NCBI GenBank assembly: GCA_002507205.1 | Contig: DAZF01000019.1 | Coordinates: 3,613-15,543 of the forward strand | Direction: 5' to 3' | Length of the DNA stretch: 11,931 nt | Origin: Methanolobus sp. UBA32 | GTDB lineage: Archaea; Halobacteriota; Methanosarcinia; Methanosarcinales; Methanosarcinaceae | Shown here: piece after piece, positions 1 through 5,749 of the stretch | Layout of the letters: each line of letters begins with the position of its first letter | How positions within the stretch are numbered: position 1 is the first letter of the stretch | Program-made: the position numbers and the translations under genes | The notes under the pieces: generated by a model | What the model was told of the DNA's origin: nothing | The model's database searches: none | The model's input: the letters and a program-made list of their open reading frames with translations, nothing else

Positions 1-341
1 GTGAGTATCTCAAAAGTTTCAGGGGCAAGCACATGCTCGATCTTACAGGCATCATGGTCTGCAATTTCCTCATCCAGGCCAAGAATTTGTAAAAAATCCC
101 TGATGACGCTGTGCTTTTCCATGGTACATTTTGCAATTCTTTCGCCTTCAGGGGTAAGGGTGACACCGCCATATTTCTCATAGTTGATGTATCCCATTTT
201 CGTAAGCTTTTTGAACATCCCTGTGACACTGGGTGAACTGAGTTCAAGCTCCCTGGATACGTCCTTGACCTGGGCATAGCCTTTCCTTTCAATGATCTTT
301 TCAATCACTTTCAGATAATCTTCAGTTCTCTCAGTTGTCAT
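1..341 (-). CDS. DtxR/MntR-family metal-dependent transcriptional repressor (partial, C-terminus beyond left edge)
   Basis: This is the N-terminal 113 or so residues of a metal-activated DNA-binding repressor. Residues 1-60 form the winged helix-turn-helix, with recognition helix LSSPSVTGMFKKL and wing GYINYEKYGGVTLT. After it begins the dimerisation and metal-binding helix domain. Numbered from the ATG at 341, the candidate ligands are D8, H77, C99, E102 and H103. These match the positions used in Bacillus MntR (D8, H77, E99, E102, H103), except that C99 resembles the Cys of DtxR/IdeR. Positions 11 and 81, which are acidic in MntR, are Lys and Arg here. The family represses metal uptake genes when Mn(II) or Fe(II) is bound. 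An AAGGTAG ribosome binding site lies upstream of the ATG, and a TATA box is at 399-410. The metal specificity and targets are not visible. The family call is firm, the Mn versus Fe choice is open. Confidence 0.88.
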   Translation of the reverse strand, partial: MTTERTEDYLKVIEKIIERKGYAQVKDVSRELELSSPSVTGMFKKLTKMGYINYEKYGGVTLTPEGERIAKCTMEKHSVIRDFLQILGLDEEIADHDACKIEHVLAPETFEIL

Positions 342-398
342 GTAAAAAACTACCTTTTTTTGGGTTACCTATTCTTGTTTGTAAAATGGGATACAGGT

Positions 399-410
399 TA
401 TATATAAATA
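399..410 (-). promoter_or_regulatory. TATA box of the metal-dependent repressor gene
   Basis: Read on the minus strand this is TATTTATATATA, about 60 bases before the ATG at 341. It predicts a transcript start near 375 and a leader of roughly 35 bases. Between it and the gene lie GGTTACC (362-368) and a TAACCT / AGGTAA pair, which could be a weak autoregulatory operator. That part is inference. Confidence 0.55.
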
Positions 411-422
411 TGTCTGTATTAT

Positions 423-468
423 TCCCAGTCTGTAGAATTTACTTTGTAAGATTACAGGTATCCTGGGA
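423..468 (-). terminator. Interrupted hairpin after the aminotransferase gene
   Basis: TCCCAG (423-428) pairs with CTGGGA (463-468), and inside it CTGTA (430-434) pairs with TACAG (453-457), leaving an 18-base loop. It lies a few bases past the aminotransferase stop (474) and before the repressor promoter. It lacks a U-tract, so it may be an RNA 3'-end structure rather than a terminator. Confidence 0.3.
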
Positions 469-473
469 CCGTA

Positions 474-1628
474 TTAAATACTTTTTAGATAAATCCCTAA
501 CCTGTCCATGCCTTCTTTTATATTCTCTAGGCTGTTTGCATATGAAAATCGTAAATGTCCCTCAGCGCCCTGGCCAAAATCAATTCCTGGTGCAATAGCA
601 ACTCCAATATCTTCAAGTATCTTCCTGCTCAGTTCCAGGGAATCCTCACCGAATTTACGGGCATCGGCAAGCACATAGTATGCTCCTTTTGGTTCGCTCT
701 TTATTTCAAAACCGATCTCTCGAAGTCTTTGAATCAGGTAAACACGTCTCTTGTTGTATGTTTCAACCATCTCTTTGATCTGTTCCTGTGGTCCTTCAAG
801 GGCGGCAATTCCTGCATACTGGACAAAGGCGTTGGTTGAGATGAACAGGTTTTGCTGGATCTTTTGCAGCGTTCTGACATGTTCTTTTGGTGCTATAAGG
901 TAGCCGAGTCTCCATCCTGTCATGGCGTAGAGTTTTGAGAAACCGTTAAGAACAAATGCATTATCGGTATACTCTAATATAGTATGGTCCTCACCTTCGT
1001 AGATAAGTCCCTGGTATATCTCATCTGATATTATTGGCACTTCTCCGGCAGCTTCTGCGAGTTCTCTCAATGTTGCGTCAGGTAGCACCTGACCCGTTGG
1101 ATTGGATGGTGAATTGATGAGTATGGCTTTTGTTCTCTGGTTGATATGCGCGGCAACTTCCTTCGGTTGTAACATAAATCCGTTGTCCTCGTTGGTGTAA
1201 ATGAAATCTGGCACACCTCCCACAGTTGTCACAAAGTTCGGATAGCAGGCGTAATGAGGATTGGACATGATTACCTCATCTTCCGGGTTGATAAGTGCAA
1301 GGAAAAGCAAAAGCATAGCAGGGCTTGTGCCCGACGATATTATTATCTGCTCAGGACTGATGTCTACATTGAATTTGTCCTTATAATTCTTAGCAATAGC
1401 CTGTCTGAGTTCTGCAAGCCCCTGACTGTGTGTGTATTTTGTATTGCCGGCACACATGGCTGCTTTTGCGGCATTACATATATGGGTAGCAGTGGGAAAA
1501 TCCGGCTCTCCGATTTCCAGGTGGATGATACTTCTGCCCTGTTCTTCAAGCTGTTGTGCTCTTTCAAGTACTTCCATCACGTAAAAAGGAGGAATGTTTG
1601 CAACTTTTTCAGATAACATGTTATTCAT
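474..1628 (-). CDS. PLP-dependent class I/II aminotransferase (aspartate aminotransferase-like)
   Basis: A cytoplasmic fold-type I aminotransferase that moves an amino group between an amino acid and a 2-oxo acid through pyridoxal phosphate. Numbered from the ATG at 1628 (384 residues, usual length for the family), the motifs are: SPSNPTG near 173-179, SDEIY near 201-205 with the pyridine-binding Asp, the Schiff-base lysine K232 in NGFSK followed by MTGWRLGY, and the carboxylate-binding Arg near 360 in HLRFSYA. A TTG three codons upstream could also serve. I preferred the ATG because its context, CCGGCGATGAATAA, closely resembles the start of the neighbouring gene at 2705. The amino acid substrate cannot be read from these motifs; aspartate, alanine or an aromatic amino acid are all possible. 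It has its own weak TATA box and probably forms a single-gene unit. Confidence 0.93.
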   Translation of the reverse strand: MNNMLSEKVANIPPFYVMEVLERAQQLEEQGRSIIHLEIGEPDFPTATHICNAAKAAMCAGNTKYTHSQGLAELRQAIAKNYKDKFNVDISPEQIIISSGTSPAMLLLFLALINPEDEVIMSNPHYACYPNFVTTVGGVPDFIYTNEDNGFMLQPKEVAAHINQRTKAILINSPSNPTGQVLPDATLRELAEAAGEVPIISDEIYQGLIYEGEDHTILEYTDNAFVLNGFSKLYAMTGWRLGYLIAPKEHVRTLQKIQQNLFISTNAFVQYAGIAALEGPQEQIKEMVETYNKRRVYLIQRLREIGFEIKSEPKGAYYVLADARKFGEDSLELSRKILEDIGVAIAPGIDFGQGAEGHLRFSYANSLENIKEGMDRLGIYLKSI

Positions 1629-1664
1629 CGCCGGCAAGGATTATAGTTCTGGATAGAACCGGGA

Positions 1665-1694
1665 CAATAAAAGATTTTTGTTCACTTAGGGAAC
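1665..1694 (-). promoter_or_regulatory. Weak TATA box plus upstream palindrome of the aminotransferase gene
   Basis: On the minus strand TCTTTTATTG (1665-1674) is placed about 40 bases before the ATG, consistent with a short leader. Immediately upstream is a 15-base near-palindrome, GTTCACTTAGGGAAC (1680-1694), with six of seven positions paired. This is where a regulator could block or recruit TBP/TFB. The TATA element is poor, so confidence is modest. Confidence 0.35.
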
Positions 1695-1700
1695 AATGGT

Positions 1701-1728
1701 AAAAAAGAGGCTGGCACAGAAGGCCAGC
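1701..1728 (-). terminator. Hairpin with U-tract terminator of the TM-helix membrane protein gene
   Basis: Read on the minus strand, GCTGGC and GCCAGC (1710-1715 with 1723-1728) form a perfect 6-bp stem with a 7-base loop, followed by CTC and six Ts (1706-1701). It lies about 30 bases past the stop of the membrane protein gene at 1761. Confidence 0.7.
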
Positions 1729-1760
1729 GGTCTATATTATAGTATATTCAGCAAAGTCGT

Positions 1761-2705
1761 TTATTTCCTTGCTTTTGCATATTCCACAATCGCATCCTTG
1801 ATGCCCCATTTGAAAGCTACTACAACGGCTATTCCCCATGCAAGCGGACCTATCAGGATGTAGAATATGCTGGTGTCTATGAGCATTGCATCCAGTGCAA
1901 GCAGTATTATCACAAGTGAAAGGAACCCTCTAAGTGCAGGTATCCATATGTTTGCACCTTCCACATTCACATTTTTCATCATGTTTCCTATATAGTCTGC
2001 AAACAGGTCTATTGCCAAGAGCCCTATCAACAATATTAATACACCTGCAAACAGGTTAGGCAGGTAGGTCAGAATAGCTTCTACTATTCCTGCAATCATT
2101 TCCAGTTTCAGAATATCCAATGCAGCAATAATGAATATCAGGTATCCAAACAGTTTCACAATTCCTGCTATAACTCCTGAAGCGGTCATATTACTGCTCT
2201 TCATTGCAGCACCCATGGATGTTTGTTCCACACGTTCGTTAAGACCTGCTGCTATGAGTACATTCTTGAGAAGATTAGTTATGAAATCAACAACAAGCAA
2301 CCCTATAATCAACACTACCAGTGCAGAGAGTATTAGTGGTATGTACAGGATAATCTGTGTGATGAAATCAGCAACTACTTGTATTTGAAGAAGATCAATA
2401 ATGATTACGGCAAAGATGAAGTAAATAAACCATTTAATGGCGCTCTCGAATAATCCCACGGTAGTTATCCCCGTTCTTTCTATCATTCCACCAATCGATG
2501 TTTTATTTATCAGATCATCAAGTCCGATCTTATCCAGAACTTTTGCGCCTATTTTTCCCAGAGCTTTACCTGCTATCAAACCAACTATCAAAAGTACGAT
2601 AACTGCTACTAATGTTGGAAGGAAAGCAATCATCTGATCAAACATATCATATACACTATCCATTATTTGCGACGTTGCCATATTTTTACCCCATACCTTG
2701 TTCAT
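1761..2705 (-). CDS. TM-helix repeat membrane protein (mechanosensitive-channel related, no MscS beta domain)
   Basis: A 314-residue integral membrane protein with about seven hydrophobic segments (around 28-48, 88-108, 117-141, 177-197, 209-235, 256-275, 278-300). Three copies of one unit recur at about 93-residue intervals, starting near 30, 122 and 215: a proline, a long Leu/Ile/Val helix containing LLIVGL, LIIGLL or LLIGLL, then an amphipathic stretch with KIG or KNV. This is the pattern of the conserved TM-helix repeat family (Pfam TM_helix), whose members are found alone or joined to MscS channels. The soluble MscS beta domain is absent, so channel activity is uncertain. The ATG at 2705 sits directly against a perfect hairpin. 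A second ATG at 2681 would remove eight residues. It has its own TATA box (2763-2770) and terminator (1701-1728). Confidence 0.85.
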   Translation of the reverse strand: MNKVWGKNMATSQIMDSVYDMFDQMIAFLPTLVAVIVLLIVGLIAGKALGKIGAKVLDKIGLDDLINKTSIGGMIERTGITTVGLFESAIKWFIYFIFAVIIIDLLQIQVVADFITQIILYIPLILSALVVLIIGLLVVDFITNLLKNVLIAAGLNERVEQTSMGAAMKSSNMTASGVIAGIVKLFGYLIFIIAALDILKLEMIAGIVEAILTYLPNLFAGVLILLIGLLAIDLFADYIGNMMKNVNVEGANIWIPALRGFLSLVIILLALDAMLIDTSIFYILIGPLAWGIAVVVAFKWGIKDAIVEYAKARK

Positions 2706-2706
2706 T

Positions 2707-2723
2707 GCCGGAATGTTTCCGGC
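2707..2723 (-). repeat. Perfect 7-bp hairpin abutting the start codon at 2705
   Basis: GCCGGAA and TTCCGGC form a perfect inverted repeat with a 3-base loop, one base from the ATG. In the mRNA leader it would occupy the place of a ribosome binding site, and none is otherwise visible. It could restrict initiation at 2705 and favour the internal ATG at 2681, or act as a regulatory fold. Confidence 0.6.
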
Positions 2724-2762
2724 TATAATCCCGTTTTATGTTTTATTCTCTCTTTCTAATTC

Positions 2763-2770
2763 TATATATA
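2763..2770 (-). promoter_or_regulatory. TATA box of the TM-helix membrane protein gene
   Basis: TATATATA in an A/T-rich stretch on the minus strand, about 60 bases before the ATG at 2705. It predicts a transcript start near 2740 and a leader of about 35 bases that includes the 2707-2723 hairpin. Confidence 0.55.
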
Positions 2771-3301
2771 CATTCCTTAAGTATCTTTGATAGATAATTA
2801 TATAATATTGGATATTATGAAAATAGTTGGCTATGTTTGCGAGATTATATTAGAAGAAACACCATCTTGCAAGACAGGAATCCATATATGACATTCATTG
2901 CAGATTATTCAAATATGACCACTAAGCTAACAATCAAAAAAATATGTGTCACTAAGATGTTTTCCTTATTCTCACATTAATATATATGCTAAATGCATAT
3001 AATAAATTTTAAAAATTAGACATATATTATTCCTACATATTGTTACAAATCAAAAAATCAAAAATCTCATATTCATGGGGTTTATAAAAAACACATTTTT
3101 GTGAGGTGGACTCACTGAGATAGCTTTGATTTCAAAATCAATCAACTATGGTCAATTTGCTTCACCCTGCTTGAACACACAGGCTTATGTGGTTATGGAT
3201 CTTACGGTATCAATGTTCTCACTAACGATATCGGCATTTTGTTTCTCATTTTTGCAAAGTCTTATATCAATTCCATTTCTAGTGATATATGGGGTTTTAA
3301 T
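2771..3301. other. Long AT-rich intergenic region without a convincing gene
   Basis: It separates the membrane protein gene (-) from the cytochrome c gene (+). It contains a 7-bp inverted repeat with 5-base loop, TATATGC/GCATATA (2983-3001), a short inverted repeat GTGAG/CTCAC (3101-3115), and the TATA box at 3081-3089. A 24-codon frame from the ATG at 2817 has a TATA-like ATTATATAAT before it but no ribosome binding site. Nothing else is supported. Confidence 0.5.
3081..3089 (+). promoter_or_regulatory. TATA box, probably of the cytochrome c gene
   Basis: TTTATAAAA preceded by GGGG, the best TATA match in this gap. It predicts a start near 3107, exactly in the GTGAG-GTGGA-CTCAC inverted repeat, and therefore a leader of almost 200 bases before the ATG at 3302. 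Such a long leader could carry regulation. Confidence 0.5.
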
Positions 3302-3904
3302 ATGGACAAATTTGAAAGATATTTCTTTGCGTTGCTGGGATTGTCCATAATTATCGTTCTGGCAATGGTCATCAATATGTTGAATAATCCGACATCAGGG
3401 TATACTACCTATGGTCCCGACTACTACAATATGCCTGGCGGTATGATGGGCTCAGGTTATAGCCAGGGTGGAATGATGGGTTCAGGTTACGTTTATCCTT
3501 ATGGGGTAGAAGATTTCAAGACTGAGTTCGACTCCAACGGTGAGATCATCTATTATACCGGATACAATGAAAGCGGACAGAAAATACCCATTTCATACGG
3601 TCCGAACTGGCTTTATGTTCACGGTGGAAGCTGTGTTAATTGCCACGGTGTAAGCGGGAAAGGCGGTGTTCCTATCATGATGGCTTATGCTATGCCTGCG
3701 GATATCACCTATGATTCACTGACTTCCGAAGAACACGAAATGGAAGGGGGCGAGGAACACGAAGCATACACAGATGAATCTATAAAGATTGCTATCAGGG
3801 ATGGACTTGAACCTTCAGGGGAAGAGCTGGATCTTGCCATGCCCCGGTGGCATATGTCTGATGAGGATCTGGATGATATTGTGGAATATCTGAAAGTGCT
3901 GTGA
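3302..3904 (+). CDS. Membrane-anchored monoheme c-type cytochrome with Met/Gly repeat
   Basis: A 200-residue protein. Residues 7-27 form one hydrophobic helix that anchors it, with the rest outside the membrane. Residues 40-65 are rich in Gly, Met and Tyr and hold a tandem repeat, GGMMGSGY at 46-53 and again at 56-63. A class I cytochrome c domain follows: CVNCH at 111-115 is the covalent heme site with H115 as axial ligand, and M180 in LAMPRWHMSDEDLDDIVEYL is the expected second ligand. An acidic, His-containing loop (143-155) lies between them. Its job should be single-electron transfer at the cell surface; partners are unknown. I chose the ATG at 3302 because residues from it give a normal N-terminal anchor, whereas the upstream TTG at 3239 adds 21 residues with no ribosome binding site. 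A terminator overlaps the stop codon. Confidence 0.9.
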   Translation: MDKFERYFFALLGLSIIIVLAMVINMLNNPTSGYTTYGPDYYNMPGGMMGSGYSQGGMMGSGYVYPYGVEDFKTEFDSNGEIIYYTGYNESGQKIPISYGPNWLYVHGGSCVNCHGVSGKGGVPIMMAYAMPADITYDSLTSEEHEMEGGEEHEAYTDESIKIAIRDGLEPSGEELDLAMPRWHMSDEDLDDIVEYLKVL

Positions 3905-3940
3905 AACTCAGGAATATCCTGAAGTTTCAGTTTATTTTTT
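3903..3940 (+). terminator. Intrinsic-type terminator overlapping the cytochrome c stop codon
   Basis: GAAACT CAGGA (3903-3913) pairs with TCCTG plus AGTTTC (3917-3928), with a 3-base loop and a single bulged A at 3922, followed by AGTTTATTTTTT (3929-3940). The stem begins inside the TGA stop. It may also serve the convergent minus-strand gene that ends at 3948. Confidence 0.75.
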
Positions 3941-3947
3941 CAGGTGT

Positions 3948-4243
3948 CTATGTGTTTTTTTCATTAGTGTTTAGCAGAACCAGGCTGAAATACAGGATTG
4001 CACCTATGGCATTGAGGAAAATCAAAATAAGTGACCAGATAAGTTTCTCATACTGTCCAGACAGGGGAAATTATCTTCACTTCTTTGTAAACAGTCAATT
4101 AGCATGGATGACCAGAAGATGATTGCAAGCGCCATGATTCCTAAAAATCCAAGAGAAAGGTGAAATGCAACGGGAATTATTATTGAAATGATAATCCCTA
4201 AAGTTATCCAACCCATTATCCATTTTAATGCATTTTCATTCAA
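3948..4243 (-). pseudogene. PLDc_N-type small membrane protein, disrupted by a single-base frameshift
   Basis: From the TTG at 4243 the first 60 residues show two hydrophobic helices (around 8-24 and 30-47) and the motif WSSMLIDCLQRSEDNFP. This frame then leaves the family pattern and stops at 4022. In another frame, directly after, the sequence continues LSGQYEKLIWSLILIFLNAI, then GAILYFSLVL, ending at TAG 3948-3950. Adding one C to the CCCC run (4064-4067) restores a continuous 98-residue protein with the classic layout of the phospholipase D N-terminal (PLDc_N) membrane domain, which also occurs as small stand-alone proteins. The TTG start is supported by GAGGA eight bases upstream; the next in-frame ATG is at 4216. 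It is either a true frameshift mutation or a homopolymer sequencing error. The function of the family is not established. Confidence 0.8.
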
Positions 4244-4272
4244 TTTTATGTCCTCTTGTTCTTGATTATCAA

Positions 4273-4281
4273 ATTATATAC
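4273..4281 (-). promoter_or_regulatory. TATA box of the PLDc_N-type gene
   Basis: GTATATAAT on the minus strand, about 33 bases before the TTG start at 4243, with the GAGGA ribosome binding site in between. The promoter appears intact although the gene is broken. Confidence 0.5.
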
Positions 4282-4352
4282 TGTGTTTATTTGCAATTTT
4301 CAGCACCTTGATGGCAAATACAAAATTGCTAAGCAAGTAAAGTGCTATATTC

Positions 4353-4381
4353 AGATGTATACTCTAATAGAGTATGCATCT
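4353..4381. repeat. 13-bp inverted repeat with 3-base loop
   Basis: AGATGTATACTCT and AGAGTATGCATCT flank AAT. Twelve of thirteen positions are Watson-Crick pairs and the remaining one is T opposite G, which would still pair in RNA. No U-tract follows on either strand, so an operator or a small-RNA element is more likely than a terminator. Confidence 0.7.
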
Positions 4382-4670
4382 TATTAAATTTAGTAGTGTT
4401 TATTTATAATTTATTTATGTATTTCATATATTTTATTATTTTGAAACGTTGCTCGTTGGCTATAAAGGGTATACATTTCCTCACGTGCATAGTAAGCAAT
4501 TTAAAAAGTCAGAGGATAAAATGAGAATATGGCGAAGGTAGTTGATTTTTTATTCCATACGAAACAGGGGGGGTTATATATTACTAACTTTATAATTAAC
4601 TTATAAATACCACTGATGATATCGTTCTAATTGAACAATCCTATTCACTATTAGATGCATTTCTGATGAT

Positions 4671-4680
4671 GCTATAAAAA
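4671..4680 (+). promoter_or_regulatory. Candidate TATA box of an unassigned transcript
   Basis: GCTATAAAAA is among the better TATA matches in the window. An AAAAGGTGAT ribosome-binding-like sequence starts at 4687, near the predicted transcript start. No recognised gene lies downstream on this strand. Confidence 0.4.
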
Positions 4681-4742
4681 CCATTAAAAGGTGATTGTGG
4701 GCTATAGTATGAAGCAATTTGATGGCTCGCTTAAAAAAGTAA

Positions 4743-4844
4743 ATGGATAGGATTCCAGAACAGAATATTATTTCCGATCTGGAATTGTCCCGGCTTGAAA
4801 GTTTTTATTCATCAATCCGCAAATCAGGTGCGCCGGGATTTTAG
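4743..4844 (+). other. Possible 33-residue small protein, with overlapping 13-residue frame before it
   Basis: The ATG at 4743 opens a frame starting MDRIPEQNIISDLELSRL and ending KSGAPGF at a TAG; the composition looks protein-like and amphipathic. It overlaps the end of a 13-codon frame (MKQFDGSLKKVNG, 4709-4750), the arrangement seen in translational coupling. There is no ribosome binding site directly before 4743. The same DNA carries inverted repeats ATTCCAG/CTGGAAT (4752-4785) and TCCCGGC/GCCGGGA (4788-4838), so it may instead be a structured RNA. No family is recognised. Confidence 0.22.
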
Positions 4845-4856
4845 TATAATCAGATA

Positions 4857-5363
4857 TCAGATAATTTCCACATGAACATCAAGCTCATGTACGCCGGGGT
4901 TGGTGGGAACCGGGTTGTTCCAGGTACTATAATAATCACCATTTGAAAGCCTACCGTCACCATCTACATCCACATGCACTGAAAGTGAATATGTCCTTCT
5001 TTCTTCAAGATTCGGATACTGGATGAGGTATGGTACTGGCTGAATATCACTGGCATTCATAGAAACTCCAACAATGGATTCTTCTGATATTACAGTGGAT
5101 GCAACATCCTGAAGACTGACATCCTCTACCTCCAGATATACAGTGGCATTGGAGAAAGTTTCCACGGGTTGATCAAAGATAATCATTCCCTGAATGGTAT
5201 TTTCTTCGGAAACCTGATTTTCATCGAAGTCATTATTTGTATTATCATTTACTCCACCGGTTTCATTTATGTCTTCTTCATTATCAGTTCCAGTGCATCC
5301 CATTGAAAACGCAGAAGCAATAATTAGCAACAGTACCAGGCTGAATATAATATATTTGTTCAT
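4857..5363 (-). CDS. Lipoprotein with YscW/YbaY-like domain and EF-hand-like loop
   Basis: A 168-residue exported protein. Residues 1-22 are a signal peptide with a lipobox ending SMGC, so C23 should carry the lipid. A linker very rich in Asn, Asp and Glu (24-55) follows. Residues 56-168 resemble the YbaY/YscW lipoprotein chaperone-type domain: a G-x-I strand, then VYLEVEDVSLQDVASTVIS, a central IQPVPYLIQYP segment, and RTYSLSVHVDVDGDGRLSNGD. That last stretch fits a calcium-binding EF-hand loop (D132, D134, D136, G137, D143). The ATG at 5363 is chosen because AGGAAATGAT lies four bases upstream, the same spacing as in the tfb gene; an ATG at 5372 would add three residues. The family's function in archaea is not known. 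It is probably attached to the outer face of the membrane. Confidence 0.82.
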   Translation of the reverse strand: MNKYIIFSLVLLLIIASAFSMGCTGTDNEEDINETGGVNDNTNNDFDENQVSEENTIQGMIIFDQPVETFSNATVYLEVEDVSLQDVASTVISEESIVGVSMNASDIQPVPYLIQYPNLEERRTYSLSVHVDVDGDGRLSNGDYYSTWNNPVPTNPGVHELDVHVEII

Positions 5364-5406
5364 CTTGATCATTTCCTTTTTTACCTACGTAACAAATGGT
5401 TCTTTG

Positions 5407-5414
5407 ATATAATT
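5407..5414 (-). promoter_or_regulatory. TATA box of the YscW-like lipoprotein gene
   Basis: AATTATAT on the minus strand about 45 bases before the ATG at 5363, predicting a leader of around 20 bases that still contains the ribosome binding site. Confidence 0.5.
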
Positions 5415-5426
5415 CATTTATGTAAG

Positions 5427-5444
5427 CTACAAAATGATTTGTAG
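5427..5444. repeat. Perfect 7-bp inverted repeat upstream of the lipoprotein promoter
   Basis: CTACAAA and TTTGTAG with a 4-base loop, located about 13 bases upstream of the minus-strand TATA box, next to the BRE region. On the plus strand it is followed by TTTTAAAAACC. It is a candidate operator. Confidence 0.5.
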
Positions 5445-5749
5445 TTTTAAAAACCAAGGTCTTGATCAGTTTTTAGATGAAAAATACGTTCGTGTATGCC
5501 AATAATATTAATAAGTTAGATATAGTATTACTCAATTAGTATTGTTTGCAAATTATAATACTGGTTCTTTATATATCTGCTAATAGCACAATCATAACTT
5601 GTAATCAACATGATTAGCCGAAGCATGAACTGATTCAGGCAGAATATGTAAGATAACCACTGGAAAAAATGAACCTCCTGCAGTAACCCTCTGAAGACAA
5701 CAGGAATCTTTTGATTTGCATTTTAATTTTAATTTACAGGTGTTCTAAT
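5445..5749. other. Divergent intergenic region before the Cache-cupin gene
   Basis: It is AT-rich and contains no gene that I can support. The clearest plus-strand TATA candidate is CTTTATATATC at 5567-5577, which would give a leader of about 150 bases. AGGTGTT lies five bases before the ATG at 5750. Confidence 0.45.

Larger units (their letters stand above)
4282..4856. other. AT-rich intergenic region with strong hairpin, a TATA box and tiny reading frames
   Basis: No gene of ordinary size is present. Items seen: a 13-bp hairpin at 4353-4381; a six-codon frame at 4521-4541 (MRIWRR) preceded by AGAGGA; an overlapping 25-codon frame from the ATG at 4529 containing a run of seven Gs (4567-4573); a TATA box at 4671-4680 followed by AAAAGGTGAT; two overlapping small frames at 4709-4750 and 4743-4844; and two long-range inverted repeats at 4752-4785 and 4788-4838. 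It could hold a small RNA or a small-protein gene. Confidence 0.45.

Noticed and set aside
2817..2891. 24-codon frame starting MKIVGYVCEI with a TATA-like element before it
   Set aside because: No ribosome binding site, very short, no recognisable family; kept only as a note in the intergenic description.
3126..3350. Hydrophobic plus-strand reading frame of 74 codons overlapping the cytochrome c start
   Set aside because: It begins with TTG, has no ribosome binding site, overlaps the well-supported cytochrome N-terminus in another frame and matches no family I know.
3901..4122. Plus-strand frame starting GTG at the cytochrome stop
   Set aside because: It runs through the terminator and antisense to the PLDc_N-type gene, whose protein pattern is clearly the real one.
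4521..4606. Six-codon leader-like frame and overlapping 25-codon frame with a run of seven Gs
   Set aside because: The AGAGGA site is suggestive, but no downstream gene could be controlled by it and adding or removing a G does not open a longer protein.
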